A stretch of DNA of 64,000 nucleotides from PNAI01 sp035501735 (GCA_035501735.1 DATJVR010000055.1:5844-69843), one strand, 5' to 3'; counted from the stretch's first letter, positions 18,640 through 27,729 are shown. A program made the numbers and translations. The notes: a model not told the origin generated them from the letters alone.

Positions 18640-21141
18640 TCAGCGGCCGGCAGGACGTTTCGCACGCCGCGTTGCGGGCGCGTTAAGCGGATTATCCGGC
18701 CACGGATGCTTCGGGTAACGGCCTTTCATTTCGGATTTGACAGCGGCATAGGAGCCACGCCAGAAACCGGGCAGATCACGCGTCACCTGCACCGGCCGTC
18801 GCGCGGGCGAAAGTAATTCGATCACCAGCGGCACTTTTCCACCGGCGATCGCCGGGTGGCGATCGAGACCAAATAATTCCTGGACGCGAATGGAAAGTTT
18901 CGGTCCCTCTTCCGCCTCATAATCGATCGGCACGGCCGAACCCGACGGCGCGGCAAAATGCGTCGGCGCCTCGGACTCAAGCCGCCGCTTGAGAGTCCAC
19001 GGCAGCAATGCCTGCAATGCTTCCTCGAATTCGCGGTCGCTCAGATCGGCAAGCGCGGTTTTCGAGAGCAGATGCGGCGCGAGCCATTCGTCAGCGTTTG
19101 CCGCTAGCGCCGTGTCGGAGAGGTCGGGCCATTCGTCACCTTCCGCTCGCCGCAGGAACATCACTCGATCGCGCCATTGTCTAGACGTCTTCGTCCAAGG
19201 AAGCCGGTCAATGCCCAGCCCGATCAGACCTTGCGCGAGCCTGCGGGCGGACTCCTCGCTTGGGGCGATCTTCACCGGCTGATCGCCGAGCACGAGCGCG
19301 CCCAGCCGCCGGCTGCGCCGGCCCCGCAAACTCGCGCTGGCTGAATCGAAAGCGATCTCCTCGCGGCTTTCGATGCGGCTCGCGAACCGGCTCTCGATCT
19401 CGGCCAGCGATATCGCTGCCGCCAGCAATATGCGGCCTTGCGCGGCCGCGCCCGCAAGCTCAACGACCACGAGGAAAGGCTCGCGCGCAAGCGAGGATGC
19501 GGGATCGATATTTCCGCCGCGTCCGTTCGCCAGCAGAAACGCACCGTCCGCACCGCGGTTTTTGGCGATCCGATCCGGATAGGCGAGCGCGAGGATCGCG
19601 CCAAGATTATCCTCAAGGGGGGAGAGAGCAGACTGCACGGGCTGCAACGCATCGCCTTGAACGATCTCCGCCCATCGCCTGGCCATGCGCCGCGCCTCTT
19701 CGCCGCGCCGCGACCGGTCGCGGCGAAATCCATCGAGGCGATGCGCAAGATTCACATCGTCGCCGCCGAGACCCCGCTCGGTCAGGATCGCGGCAATATC
19801 CGCTGCAAGCTGGCCCGCGCCTTCGGCTGCGGCATCGACAACCATGCGGGCAAGCCGTGGCGCCAGCGGCAACCGGTTGAGTTTGCGGCCCTCGTCGGTA
19901 ATCCGGCCCAGCGCATCGATCGCCCCGAGATCGACCAGTATCGCCTTGGCCTCCGCGAGCGCGGCCGAAGGCGGCGGATCGAGAAACACGAGCTGACCCG
20001 GATCGCTCACGCCCCATTGCGCGAGATCGAGCACGAAGCCCGACAGGTCGGCGGCCAGAATCTCCGGCTTGGCGAACGGCTCGAGCGAGGCGGTTTGCGG
20101 CTCGTCCCACAGCCGATAGCAAATCCCGGGCTCGGTTCGCCCGGCGCGGCCGCGCCGCTGATCGGCGGCGGCGCGCGACACGCGCACGGTTTCGAGCCGC
20201 GTCAGACCGACCTCGGGTTCGTAGCGCGGCACCCGCGCCAGGCCTGAATCGATCACAATGCGTACGCCTTCGATGGTCAATGAGGTCTCGGCAATGGAGG
20301 TTGCCAGCACCACCTTGCGGCGCCCGGCCGGTGCCGGCGCGATGGCTTGATTTTGCTCGGTCCAATCGAGCCCGCCATAGAGCGGCACGATGTCGACCGA
20401 CGCGTCCTTGATCTGCTCGCGCAGAAGCGTTTCGGTGCGACGTATTTCTCCGGCGCCCGGGACAAATACGAGCACCGAGCCTTGATCGCTGCGCAAGCCG
20501 CGCACCACTGTGTCGACAACGGCTCTCTCGACTGGCGTGCGTGGATCGCGTCCAAAATAGCGCGTCTCGACCGGAAAGCTCTTTCCCGCGCTCTCGATCA
20601 CTGGCGCACCGCCTAATAATCTCGCGATGCGCGCGCCGTCGATCGTGGCCGACATGACGAGCAGTTTCAGATCCTCGCGCAGGCCTTGCTGGGCATCGCG
20701 CGCAAAGGCAAGTCCAAGATCGGCATCGAGCGACCGCTCGTGAAACTCATCGAACAGCACGGCCGCCACCTTGCCAAGCGCGGGATCCTCGAGGATCAGG
20801 CGCGTGAACACGCCTTCGGTGACCACCTCGATGCGCGTCTTGCGCGACACCTGAGAGGCAAAGCGCACGCGATAGCCCACCGTCTCGCCGACCTTTTCGC
20901 CAAGCGTCGAGGCCATGCGTTGGGCTGCCGCCCGCGCGGCCAGCCGCCGCGGCTCAAGCACCAAAATCTTACGGTCTTTCGCCCACGGCTCGTCGGCCAG
21001 CACCAGCGGCACGCGGGTGGTCTTGCCGGCGCCCGGCGGTGCAACCAGAACAGCCGCATTGCCGCTGGCGAGCGCCCTCGTCACCTCAGGCAGCACCGGA
21101 TCGATCGGCAAGGGCGAGCCGAACGACCGCGTCGCGCTCAC
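18640..21141 (-). CDS. hrpB: ATP-dependent helicase HrpB
   Basis: This 833-residue DEAH-box helicase is of the bacterial HrpB family (usual length about 820). Motif I is APPGAGKTT, motif II DEFH in LFDEFHERSLDADLG, motif III SATIDG, and motif VI QRRGRAGRTEPGICYRL. The C-terminal half has the HrpB-specific domain ending in LPGFWRGSYAAVKSEMKGRYPKHPWPDNP. It probably unwinds structured RNA. The GTG start at 21141 overlaps the ugd stop (GTGA), which rejects the longer upstream frame that would run through ugd. Confidence 0.93.
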   Translation of the reverse strand: MSATRSFGSPLPIDPVLPEVTRALASGNAAVLVAPPGAGKTTRVPLVLADEPWAKDRKILVLEPRRLAARAAAQRMASTLGEKVGETVGYRVRFASQVSRKTRIEVVTEGVFTRLILEDPALGKVAAVLFDEFHERSLDADLGLAFARDAQQGLREDLKLLVMSATIDGARIARLLGGAPVIESAGKSFPVETRYFGRDPRTPVERAVVDTVVRGLRSDQGSVLVFVPGAGEIRRTETLLREQIKDASVDIVPLYGGLDWTEQNQAIAPAPAGRRKVVLATSIAETSLTIEGVRIVIDSGLARVPRYEPEVGLTRLETVRVSRAAADQRRGRAGRTEPGICYRLWDEPQTASLEPFAKPEILAADLSGFVLDLAQWGVSDPGQLVFLDPPPSAALAEAKAILVDLGAIDALGRITDEGRKLNRLPLAPRLARMVVDAAAEGAGQLAADIAAILTERGLGGDDVNLAHRLDGFRRDRSRRGEEARRMARRWAEIVQGDALQPVQSALSPLEDNLGAILALAYPDRIAKNRGADGAFLLANGRGGNIDPASSLAREPFLVVVELAGAAAQGRILLAAAISLAEIESRFASRIESREEIAFDSASASLRGRRSRRLGALVLGDQPVKIAPSEESARRLAQGLIGLGIDRLPWTKTSRQWRDRVMFLRRAEGDEWPDLSDTALAANADEWLAPHLLSKTALADLSDREFEEALQALLPWTLKRRLESEAPTHFAAPSGSAVPIDYEAEEGPKLSIRVQELFGLDRHPAIAGGKVPLVIELLSPARRPVQVTRDLPGFWRGSYAAVKSEMKGRYPKHPWPDNPLNAPATRRAKRPAGR

Positions 21142-22454
21142 GCGCTCGTCCCCGGCCGGCCGATGCTCAGATATTTGAAGCCGAGCATTGCTATCTCTTC
21201 CGGCCGATAGATGTTGCGCAGATCGACCATCACCGGCTGCGCCATCACCGACTTGAGCTGCTCGAAATCGAGCGCGCGGAATTCTTCCCACTCGGTGACG
21301 ATGACGAGTACGTCGGCACCCTTCGCGCAGGCATAGGGATTGTCACAATAGGTCACATCGGGAAGAATTTGCTTTGCCTGCTGCATGCCGACCGGATCGT
21401 AGGCGCGCACCCTGGCGCCCATGTCATGCAGCGCCGTGATCAGCGGGATCGATGGCGCTTCGCGCATGTCGTCGGTGTTTGGCTTGAACGTGAGCCCGAG
21501 CACCGCCACGGTCTTGTCGCGCGCCGAACCGCCAAGCGCTGCCGCAACTTTGCGCGCCATGGCGCGCTTGCGTGTGTCGTTGACCGCAGCCACCGTCTCT
21601 ACGATGCGCAGCGGCGCGACGTTGTCCTGCGCGGTCTTGATCAGCGCCACCGTGTCCTTCGGGAAACACGAGCCGCCATAGCCAGGCCCGGCATGCAAAA
21701 ACTTGCCCCCGATCCGATTGTCGAGCCCGATGCCGCGCGCGACCTCCTGCACGTTGGCGCCGAGCTGTTCGCAAAGATCGGCGATCTCGTTGATGAAGGT
21801 GATCTTGGTGGCAAGAAACGCATTTGCCGCGTATTTGATGAGCTCGGCGGTGCGCCGGTCGGTGTAGAGGATCGGCGCCGCGTTCAGATAAAGCGGCCGG
21901 TAAAGCGCAGCCATGATCTCGCGCGCGCGCGCCTCGTTGGTGCCGACCACGATGCGGTCCGGATGCTTGAAGTCTTGAATCGCCGCGCCTTCGCGCAGGA
22001 ATTCCGGATTCGACACGACCGAGAAATCGCCGTCCGGCCGCGCGCTGCGGATGATGTTCTCGACTTCGTCGCCGGTTCCCACCGGCACGGTCGATTTGGT
22101 CACGACGACCGTAAAACCGTTCAACGCCGCCGCGATCTCGCGCGCGACCGCATGAACGAACGTAAGATCAGCATGGCCGTCGCCGCGCCGCGACGGCGTT
22201 CCGACCGCGATGAAAACCGCCTCGGCCTCCGCCACCGGCCGCTTGAGTTCGGTCGTGAAGCTCAAACGCCCCGTGCGCACATTGGCCGCAACGAGATCCG
22301 CGAGCCCTGGTTCATAGATCGGAATCTCGCCGCGCTTGAGCGCTGCGATCTTGTCCGCGTCCTTGTCGACGCACGTCACATTGTGCCCGAAATCGGCAAA
22401 GCAGGCCCCTGAGACGAGCCCCACGTAGCCGGTGCCGATCATCGCAACGCGCAT
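21138..22454 (-). CDS. ugd: UDP-glucose 6-dehydrogenase
   Basis: This 438-residue cytosolic enzyme oxidises UDP-glucose to UDP-glucuronate for polysaccharide or lipid A modification. The N-terminal Rossmann motif is GTGYVGLVSGACFADFGHNV. The catalytic Cys is in GPGYGGSCFPKD (Cys near residue 260). The C-terminal NAD/UDP domain has VLGLTFKPNTDDMREAPS. Length and spacing are canonical. Translation appears coupled to hrpB by a 4-nt overlap, although the two have no obvious functional link. Confidence 0.95.
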   Translation of the reverse strand: MRVAMIGTGYVGLVSGACFADFGHNVTCVDKDADKIAALKRGEIPIYEPGLADLVAANVRTGRLSFTTELKRPVAEAEAVFIAVGTPSRRGDGHADLTFVHAVAREIAAALNGFTVVVTKSTVPVGTGDEVENIIRSARPDGDFSVVSNPEFLREGAAIQDFKHPDRIVVGTNEARAREIMAALYRPLYLNAAPILYTDRRTAELIKYAANAFLATKITFINEIADLCEQLGANVQEVARGIGLDNRIGGKFLHAGPGYGGSCFPKDTVALIKTAQDNVAPLRIVETVAAVNDTRKRAMARKVAAALGGSARDKTVAVLGLTFKPNTDDMREAPSIPLITALHDMGARVRAYDPVGMQQAKQILPDVTYCDNPYACAKGADVLVIVTEWEEFRALDFEQLKSVMAQPVMVDLRNIYRPEEIAMLGFKYLSIGRPGTSA

Positions 22455-22552
22455 CGCAGCTTATCAGCCATCCTTCGTGTCCGGCGCGGCCGCCGGCCGT
22501 GGCCTCATAGCAGAGGCCCGTCACGCTGGCGAGCCCGAAGAGCGGTGGAGCG

Positions 22553-22993
22553 TTAGCGGCATCTGGAAAGCCAGCTGGTCGCAACGCGCGTGTCGACCGC
22601 GGCGCCATCGAGGACCTGGGAATGGCCGTATTCGTTTGCCGATTCCCACAGTCTGATTTTGTCGCCGCGCTTGATCATGACGATTCCGTATCCGCGATAG
22701 GGCGGCTCGAGGTTGCGCACATCGAGCGTGATCTGATCGCCCGAAACCTCTGCGCTCAAGACATTGTATTCGAAGTTCGCCCGCGGTCCGTTGAAAAACC
22801 TCCGCGCAACCAGGCCCGAAGGCAGTATCGAATATTCCTGATACAAATTGCTGTCGCTCGCCGGCGCCTTGCAGTTTTCCGCCCAGGTGCCGATCATGCC
22901 GAACTTCTCGAAAGTCTGCGCCACCGTTTCCGCATTCGCCGCTCCTAAAGAGACCGACAAGAGCGCAGCGATCAAAGCTAGCCGCCGGTACAT
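22553..22993 (-). CDS. small secreted protein, unknown function
   Basis: A 146-residue protein with a clear Sec signal peptide: MYRRLALIAALLSVSLGAANA with probable cleavage before ETVAQ. The mature part has two Cys (in AENCKAP and the C-terminal SRCR) that could form a disulphide. It contains WAENCKAPASDSNLYQEY and a predicted beta-rich core. I do not recognise the family; the pattern recalls small periplasmic proteins common in Bradyrhizobium relatives. The start is chosen at the signal peptide, not at the longer open frame. It is divergent from polA. Confidence 0.75.
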   Translation of the reverse strand: MYRRLALIAALLSVSLGAANAETVAQTFEKFGMIGTWAENCKAPASDSNLYQEYSILPSGLVARRFFNGPRANFEYNVLSAEVSGDQITLDVRNLEPPYRGYGIVMIKRGDKIRLWESANEYGHSQVLDGAAVDTRVATSWLSRCR

Positions 22994-23110
22994 GCCTATT
23001 CCCCATGTCCATCGTCGCGCTCCCATTTCAGAGCTAAGGCTCGCCCATGAGCCCTGCAAGTCCACAGGGAAGTGTTGATTCAGTCGAGCAGGCAGCCCAC
23101 ATTCGGAGCC

Positions 23111-26100
23111 ATGCCAGCACAAGCCAAATCCAGCGCCAGCAAGCCCAGGCCCGTGGTTGCCAAACCGGCCGGCGCCTCCCGCCCGTTGAAGGCCGGCGAC
23201 CACGTCTTCCTGGTCGACGGCTCCGGCTACATTTTCCGTGCCTACCACGCGTTGCCGCCGCTCACGCGCAAGTCCGACGGCCTGCAGATCAATGCCGTGC
23301 TCGGCTTCTGCAACATGCTGTGGAAGCTGCTCAACGAGATGAAGCCGGACGAGCGCCCGACTCACCTCGCGGTGGTGTTCGACAAATCGGAAAAGACTTT
23401 CCGCACCGATTTCTATCCCGACTACAAGGCGCACCGGCCCGAGGCACCCGACGATCTCATTCCGCAATTTCCGCTGATCCGCGAAGCCGTTCGCGCCTTC
23501 GACATTCCCTGCCTGGAGCAGGCCGGCTTCGAGGCCGACGACCTGATCGCGACCTACGCGCGGCTCGCCTGCGAAGCGAAGGCCACCGCGACGATCGTTT
23601 CGTCTGACAAAGACCTGATGCAGCTCGTCAACGACCGCGTCGTCATGTACGACACCATGAAGGATCGCCGCATCGGCCGCGCCGAGGTGATCGAGAAATT
23701 CGGCGTGCCGCCCGAGAAGGTGATCGAGGTGCAGTCGCTGATCGGCGATTCCACCGACAACGTGCCGGGTGTGCCGGGATTAGGTCCAAAAGCAGCGGCA
23801 TCGTTTATACAAGAGCTTGGTTCATTGGATGACATTTTCAAATACAGGAAATCGCCCGAAGCTCTCGATGAGAGGCTCACGAAAAAATTGGCAGAATTAC
23901 AGGCAGAGATTGACAAGATCGCTGGCCAGCCAATCAAAATAGGGTCTGGAGCAGACATTGGAAGAATTCTTGGTACTAAATTTGGCGTTAAAGATTTGCC
24001 GCTCGATAAGAAGGGTCTCGTGAGCGCAGACTCTGCAAGAATTGAAGAGTTGGCCGCATCTGGAAATCACTTTTGCGAACTGATTGTACGAGCTCGGAGC
24101 ACATCACGAAATATCGGCGGCAATGTTCGTAAGCTAATTGACGGTGAAGAGAACGCGAAAATTTCCAAACGGCTCGTCACGCTCGACCAGCGCGTCAAGC
24201 TTGACGTTCCGGTCGATGCACTCGCCGTGCACGAGCCAGACTACAAACGGCTGATCGCATTCTTGAAGGCGATGGAATTCAACACGCTGACGCGTCGCGT
24301 CGCCGAAGCCGGCAGCATCGATGCCAGCGAGATTGAAGCGGATGCGAACTTGTCCGCCGACGCCACTCCTCCAAAGGAGGAGAGTAGTGAGCAAGCTGAG
24401 CCGGACGCGATCGGTGCGCAACGGGGGACCTCCACCCCGACATCTGCAGCATCGACCCTCCCCCTTGCCGGGGGAGGCATGCGCGCAACCGCCGAGCTTG
24501 CCGCAAAATCAAAAAAAGAAGCCGCCGACGGCTTCACACCCAGCGCCCGCGCCGCCGCCAATCTCGCAGCAGTGCGCGCGCTGAAATTCGATCGTTCGAA
24601 ATACGAGACAGTCCGCACGCTCGATCGTCTCAAAGAATGGATCGCGCGCGCCCACGAGACTGGAACGGTTGCGATCGACACCGAGACCACGAGCCTTGAC
24701 CCGATGCAGGCCCACCTTTGCGGCTTTTCGCTCGCCGTGGCGCCGAACGAAGCCTGCTACGTACCAATCGGCCACAAGGCCAATGACGCGGCTGAAGGCT
24801 TGTTTGACGCCGGCCTCGCGCCCAATCAGATTCCGGAAAAAGCCGCGCTCGCCGCGATCAAGCCGCTGCTGGAAGACCCGGCCGTGCTCAAGATCGGCCA
24901 GAACCTGAAATACGATTGCCTGATCTTCGCGCAGCGCGGCATCGACATCACACCGCATGACGACACCATGCTGATGTCCTACGTGCTCGACGCTGGACGA
25001 AGCGACCACGGCATGGACGTCCTGGCCAAGCGCTGGCTCGGCCACGACACCATCCATTTCCAGCACGTCGCCGGCTCGGGCAAGTCGCAGGTCACCTTCG
25101 ATTGCGTCGCGATCGACAAGGCCACCGAATACGCCGCCGAGGATGCCGACGTTACGTTGCGGCTCTGGCAGGCGCTCAAACCGCGCATGATCGCCGAGCA
25201 CGTCACCACGGTCTACGAGACGCTCGAACGGCCGCTCGTTCCGGTGCTCGCGCGCATGGAACAGCGTGGCATCTCGATCGACCGCCAGGTGCTCTCCCGG
25301 CTGTCCGGCGAATTCGCGCAAAAGCAGGGCGGCCTCGAAGACGAGATCAACAAGCTAGCCGGCGCGCCGATCAATCCGGGAAGCCCCAAGCAGCTCGGCG
25401 ACATTCTGTTTGGCAAGATGGGGCTCCCCGGCGGCACCAAGACCAAGACCGGCCAATGGGCGACCGGCGCCCGCGCCCTCGAAGACCTCGCCGAGCAGGG
25501 CCATGAGCTGCCGAAAAAGATTTTGGACTGGCGCCAGGTTTCCAAACTGCGCTCGACCTACACCGACGCGCTCCCGAGTTTCGTCAATCCGCACACCCAT
25601 CGCGTGCACACGAGCTACGCCCTCGCCGCCACCACCACGGGGCGGCTGTCGTCTTCCGACCCCAACCTGCAGAACATTCCGGTGCGCACCGAGGACGGCC
25701 GCAAGATCCGGCGGGCGTTTGTCGCCGACGACGGCTGCAAACTCGTCTCCGCCGACTATTCGCAGGTCGAACTGCGGCTGCTCGCCGAAATCGCCGACAT
25801 TGCGGCGCTGAAAAAAGCCTTCCGCGACAATCTCGATATCCATGCCATGACGGCGTCGGAGATGTTCGGCGTGCCGATCAAAGGCATGCCGGGCGAAATC
25901 CGCCGGCGCGCCAAAGCCATCAACTTCGGCATCATCTACGGCATCTCGGCCTTCGGCCTCGCCAATCAGCTCGGCATCGAGCGCGAAGAGGCCGGCGCCT
26001 ACATCAAGAAATATTTCGAGCGCTTCCCCGGCATCCGCGACTACATCGAGGAGACAAAAGCCTTCTGCAAGAAGAACGGCTATGTGCTCACGCTGTTCGG

Positions 26101-26440
26101 GCGCAAGTGCCATTACCCCGACATCGTCAATTCCAATCCGTCGATCCGTGCCTTCAACGAGCGTGCCGCGATCAATGCCCGCCTGCAGGGCTCCGCCGCC
26201 GACATCATCCGCCGCGCCATGATCCGCATCGAGCCGGCGCTCAAGGCCGCCAGGCTCAACGGTCGGATGCTGCTGCAGGTGCACGACGAGCTGATCTTTG
26301 AAGTACCTGAGAGCGAAGTCGCCAAAACGCTACCCGTGGTGAAGAAGGTGATGGAAGACGCGCCGATGCCGGCGGTGTCGCTTTCAATCCCGCTCCAGGT
26401 CGACGCCCGCGCCGCGCACAATTGGGACGAGGCGCATTAA
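23111..26440 (+). CDS. polA: DNA polymerase I with two unusual insertions
   Basis: At 1109 residues this is longer than the usual alphaproteobacterial PolA (roughly 950-1030). The 5'-nuclease domain has FLVDGSGYIFRAYHALPP, GFEADDLIATYA and the H3TH VPGVPGLGPKAA. The 3'-5' exonuclease is intact: AIDTETTSLD, KIGQNLKYDC and YAAEDADV supply the Exo I-III acids. The polymerase has motif A ADYSQVELRLLAEIA, motif B RRRAKAINFGIIYG and motif C LLQVHDELIFEV. The ATG at 23111 is chosen over one 13 codons upstream. Two insertions, at about residues 223-352 and 407-490, are described separately. Both preserve the frame, so a full-length protein is expected. It acts in Okazaki fragment processing and repair. 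Confidence 0.93.
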   Translation: MPAQAKSSASKPRPVVAKPAGASRPLKAGDHVFLVDGSGYIFRAYHALPPLTRKSDGLQINAVLGFCNMLWKLLNEMKPDERPTHLAVVFDKSEKTFRTDFYPDYKAHRPEAPDDLIPQFPLIREAVRAFDIPCLEQAGFEADDLIATYARLACEAKATATIVSSDKDLMQLVNDRVVMYDTMKDRRIGRAEVIEKFGVPPEKVIEVQSLIGDSTDNVPGVPGLGPKAAASFIQELGSLDDIFKYRKSPEALDERLTKKLAELQAEIDKIAGQPIKIGSGADIGRILGTKFGVKDLPLDKKGLVSADSARIEELAASGNHFCELIVRARSTSRNIGGNVRKLIDGEENAKISKRLVTLDQRVKLDVPVDALAVHEPDYKRLIAFLKAMEFNTLTRRVAEAGSIDASEIEADANLSADATPPKEESSEQAEPDAIGAQRGTSTPTSAASTLPLAGGGMRATAELAAKSKKEAADGFTPSARAAANLAAVRALKFDRSKYETVRTLDRLKEWIARAHETGTVAIDTETTSLDPMQAHLCGFSLAVAPNEACYVPIGHKANDAAEGLFDAGLAPNQIPEKAALAAIKPLLEDPAVLKIGQNLKYDCLIFAQRGIDITPHDDTMLMSYVLDAGRSDHGMDVLAKRWLGHDTIHFQHVAGSGKSQVTFDCVAIDKATEYAAEDADVTLRLWQALKPRMIAEHVTTVYETLERPLVPVLARMEQRGISIDRQVLSRLSGEFAQKQGGLEDEINKLAGAPINPGSPKQLGDILFGKMGLPGGTKTKTGQWATGARALEDLAEQGHELPKKILDWRQVSKLRSTYTDALPSFVNPHTHRVHTSYALAATTTGRLSSSDPNLQNIPVRTEDGRKIRRAFVADDGCKLVSADYSQVELRLLAEIADIAALKKAFRDNLDIHAMTASEMFGVPIKGMPGEIRRRAKAINFGIIYGISAFGLANQLGIEREEAGAYIKKYFERFPGIRDYIEETKAFCKKNGYVLTLFGRKCHYPDIVNSNPSIRAFNERAAINARLQGSAADIIRRAMIRIEPALKAARLNGRMLLQVHDELIFEVPESEVAKTLPVVKKVMEDAPMPAVSLSIPLQVDARAAHNWDEAH
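23777..24165 (+). other. AT-rich mosaic segment inside polA (PolA residues about 223-352)
   Basis: From codon 223 base composition and codon use change abruptly (tta, cca, aaa, ata, gaa, aat), returning to GC-rich codons at about 24165. The segment recodes the end of the H3TH region and adds roughly 90 residues before the normal SKRLVTLDQ strand. Residues about 260-334 (LQAEIDKIAGQPIKIGSGAD, GRIL, SADSARIEELAASGNHF) can be aligned by eye with this protein's own thumb region at about residues 740-815 (LEDEINKLAGAPINPGSPKQ, GDIL, ARALEDLAEQGHEL). This looks like a diverged polymerase-thumb fragment placed in the nuclease domain. The origin is inferred. Confidence 0.6.
24366..24477 (+). repeat. 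palindromic element inside the polA linker
   Basis: Two perfect hairpins bound this in-frame stretch between the 5'-nuclease and exonuclease domains: CTCCTCC-AAA-GGAGGAG (24366-24382) and CCTCCCCC-TTGCC-GGGGGAGG (24457-24477). The second resembles the CCTCCCC/GGGGAGG intergenic palindromes common in alphaproteobacteria. Encoded residues (TPPKEESSEQAEPDAIG, then TLPLAGGGM) are low-complexity linker. An intergenic-type repeat inserted without breaking the frame is the simplest reading. Confidence 0.6.
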
Positions 26441-26474
26441 AAAGTCGTAGACTTCCGAACATTGAGGCCCCGAG

Positions 26475-26768
26475 ATGCCAAAGGATACCAAACCTTCCAT
26501 CGAGAGTGAGAAGGCGCGCGAGTTCTTGGCTCACGTGAAAACCCGCACCGACCAGTTGGTGCGCGAAGGCGTGAATCGTCAATCGCTGACCGCCCGCATC
26601 GCCGCGCTGGAAAAAGCCCTGGATGAGAAGGCGCACGCCTCTGTGATCGGCCAAAAGCTGACCGAGCTGAAAGCCGAGATCGAGCAAGTCGCAGGAAGCA
26701 AGACCGTTCAATACATCATGATCTTGCTCAACGAAATTTTGGGAACCGGCGTTCCCCCGCCTCCCTGA
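26475..26768 (+). CDS. small helical protein, unknown function
   Basis: A 97-residue protein, MPKDTKPSIESEKAREFLAH at the start, highly charged with heptad-like spacing (LTARIAALEKALDEK, LTELKAEIEQV) that suggests a coiled coil. It has a short hydrophobic C-terminal stretch (YIMILLNEIL). It lies 34 bp after polA and could share its transcript. GAGGCCCCGAG precedes the ATG as a modest ribosome site. I do not recognise the family. Confidence 0.6.
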   Translation: MPKDTKPSIESEKAREFLAHVKTRTDQLVREGVNRQSLTARIAALEKALDEKAHASVIGQKLTELKAEIEQVAGSKTVQYIMILLNEILGTGVPPPP

Positions 26769-26808
26769 GCAGGTGCCGCGGCTTTTTTCGGTCTTCCACT
26801 TCTTTGTC

Positions 26809-27207
26809 TTATTTCGCCGGCAGCACCGCGACGGCCTCGATCTCGAACAGCGCACCCTCGCGCGCGAGCTTGACGATCTGCACCGCGGTGCTCGCTGGCG
26901 GCGCCTTGGTGTTGACGTAGCGGTCGCGCACTTCGAAGAAATACGGCAGATGATTGATATCGACAAAGTAATTCGTGATCTTCACCACGTGCTCGAAGCC
27001 GCCGCCGACCGCGGCCAGCGCCGCCTTCAGATTCTCGAAGCACTGCGTTGCCTGCTGGCGGAAATCGCCTGAAAACTTGCCGTCCGGCGTCGTGCCGAGC
27101 TGGCCGGAAATATAGACCATGCGGCTCGGCCCGCTTGTTTCGACCACATGCGTGTAGCCGCGCGTCGCCGGCATCGTCGGTGGATTCAGGAATGTGTTGC
27201 CCAACAT
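26809..27207 (-). CDS. RidA (YjgF/UK114) family protein
   Basis: This 132-residue protein of the Rid family includes members that hydrolyse reactive enamine/imine intermediates from PLP enzymes. Family marks are MVYISGQLGTTPDGKFSGDFRQQ-type N-terminus, QCFENLKAALAAVGGGFEHVV, TNYFVDINHLPYF and a C-terminal FEIEAVAVLP. The position of the RidA catalytic Arg (usually RPARSxV) here reads KAPPASTAV, so the canonical Arg is absent and it may belong to a non-deaminase Rid subfamily. It is monocistronic by appearance. Confidence 0.85.
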   Translation of the reverse strand: MLGNTFLNPPTMPATRGYTHVVETSGPSRMVYISGQLGTTPDGKFSGDFRQQATQCFENLKAALAAVGGGFEHVVKITNYFVDINHLPYFFEVRDRYVNTKAPPASTAVQIVKLAREGALFEIEAVAVLPAK

Positions 27208-27243
27208 GTCCTCCTGTTGTGATTGTTTGAAACGCGCGGCGCG

Positions 27244-27699
27244 CTATTCGCCGCACCGGAAGGTGACTGTCTCAGATTTCTCACTCGTCCGCATACGCGC
27301 CACGATGCGCACGCGCGAACATGTCATATGTTCGACGAATACCGGCTTATAGGTGCGGCCGTCCTTGCCGAACAAAAATCCCCTGAAGCTACGCTGCGCG
27401 ACACGCTTTTTTGCGTCGTCATTGAAGACGGATATGACTACTCGGCCGTCCCGATCGTAGGAATCCGGTTTTCCGCTGATCACGATGGAGACCAAAAACG
27501 ATTCAGCCTGGTTGTCTCCGATGATCACGTTCCACAGCCCGGGATTGTTGGTGACGATATCGTCGGACAAGGTCCCCGTGTTCTCCTTAAAAAGTTGAAC
27601 ACGGATGCTCTCGACCGTCGATTGTTGCGCGGCCGCAGTACCCATTGGGCTGACCAGAACCGCGAGCAGCAAGCCGACGCGGCAACAAAACTTGAACAT
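27244..27699 (-). CDS. secreted protein, unknown function
   Basis: A 151-residue protein with signal peptide MFKFCCRVGLLLAVLVSP, likely cleavage after AAA before QQSTV. The mature domain is predicted mainly beta (VRIVARMRTSEKSETVTFRC) with two Cys near the C-terminus that may pair. The start at 27699 is set by the signal peptide. I recognise no family; it may be a small periplasmic or surface protein. Confidence 0.7.
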   Translation of the reverse strand: MFKFCCRVGLLLAVLVSPMGTAAAQQSTVESIRVQLFKENTGTLSDDIVTNNPGLWNVIIGDNQAESFLVSIVISGKPDSYDRDGRVVISVFNDDAKKRVAQRSFRGFLFGKDGRTYKPVFVEHMTCSRVRIVARMRTSEKSETVTFRCGE

Positions 27700-27729
27700 T
27701 GGACTCTCCTCTCCCGCAGCGCGCGCGAC

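Noticed and set aside
22553..23467. A 304-residue protein on the minus strand across the polA start
   Set aside because: Its first half lies antisense to polA; the signal peptide at 22993 gives a sensible 146-residue secreted protein.
23777..24165. Intein or group I/II intron in polA
   Set aside because: The segment is short, in frame, has no splicing-type Cys/Ser start or His-Asn end, and resembles polymerase sequence instead.
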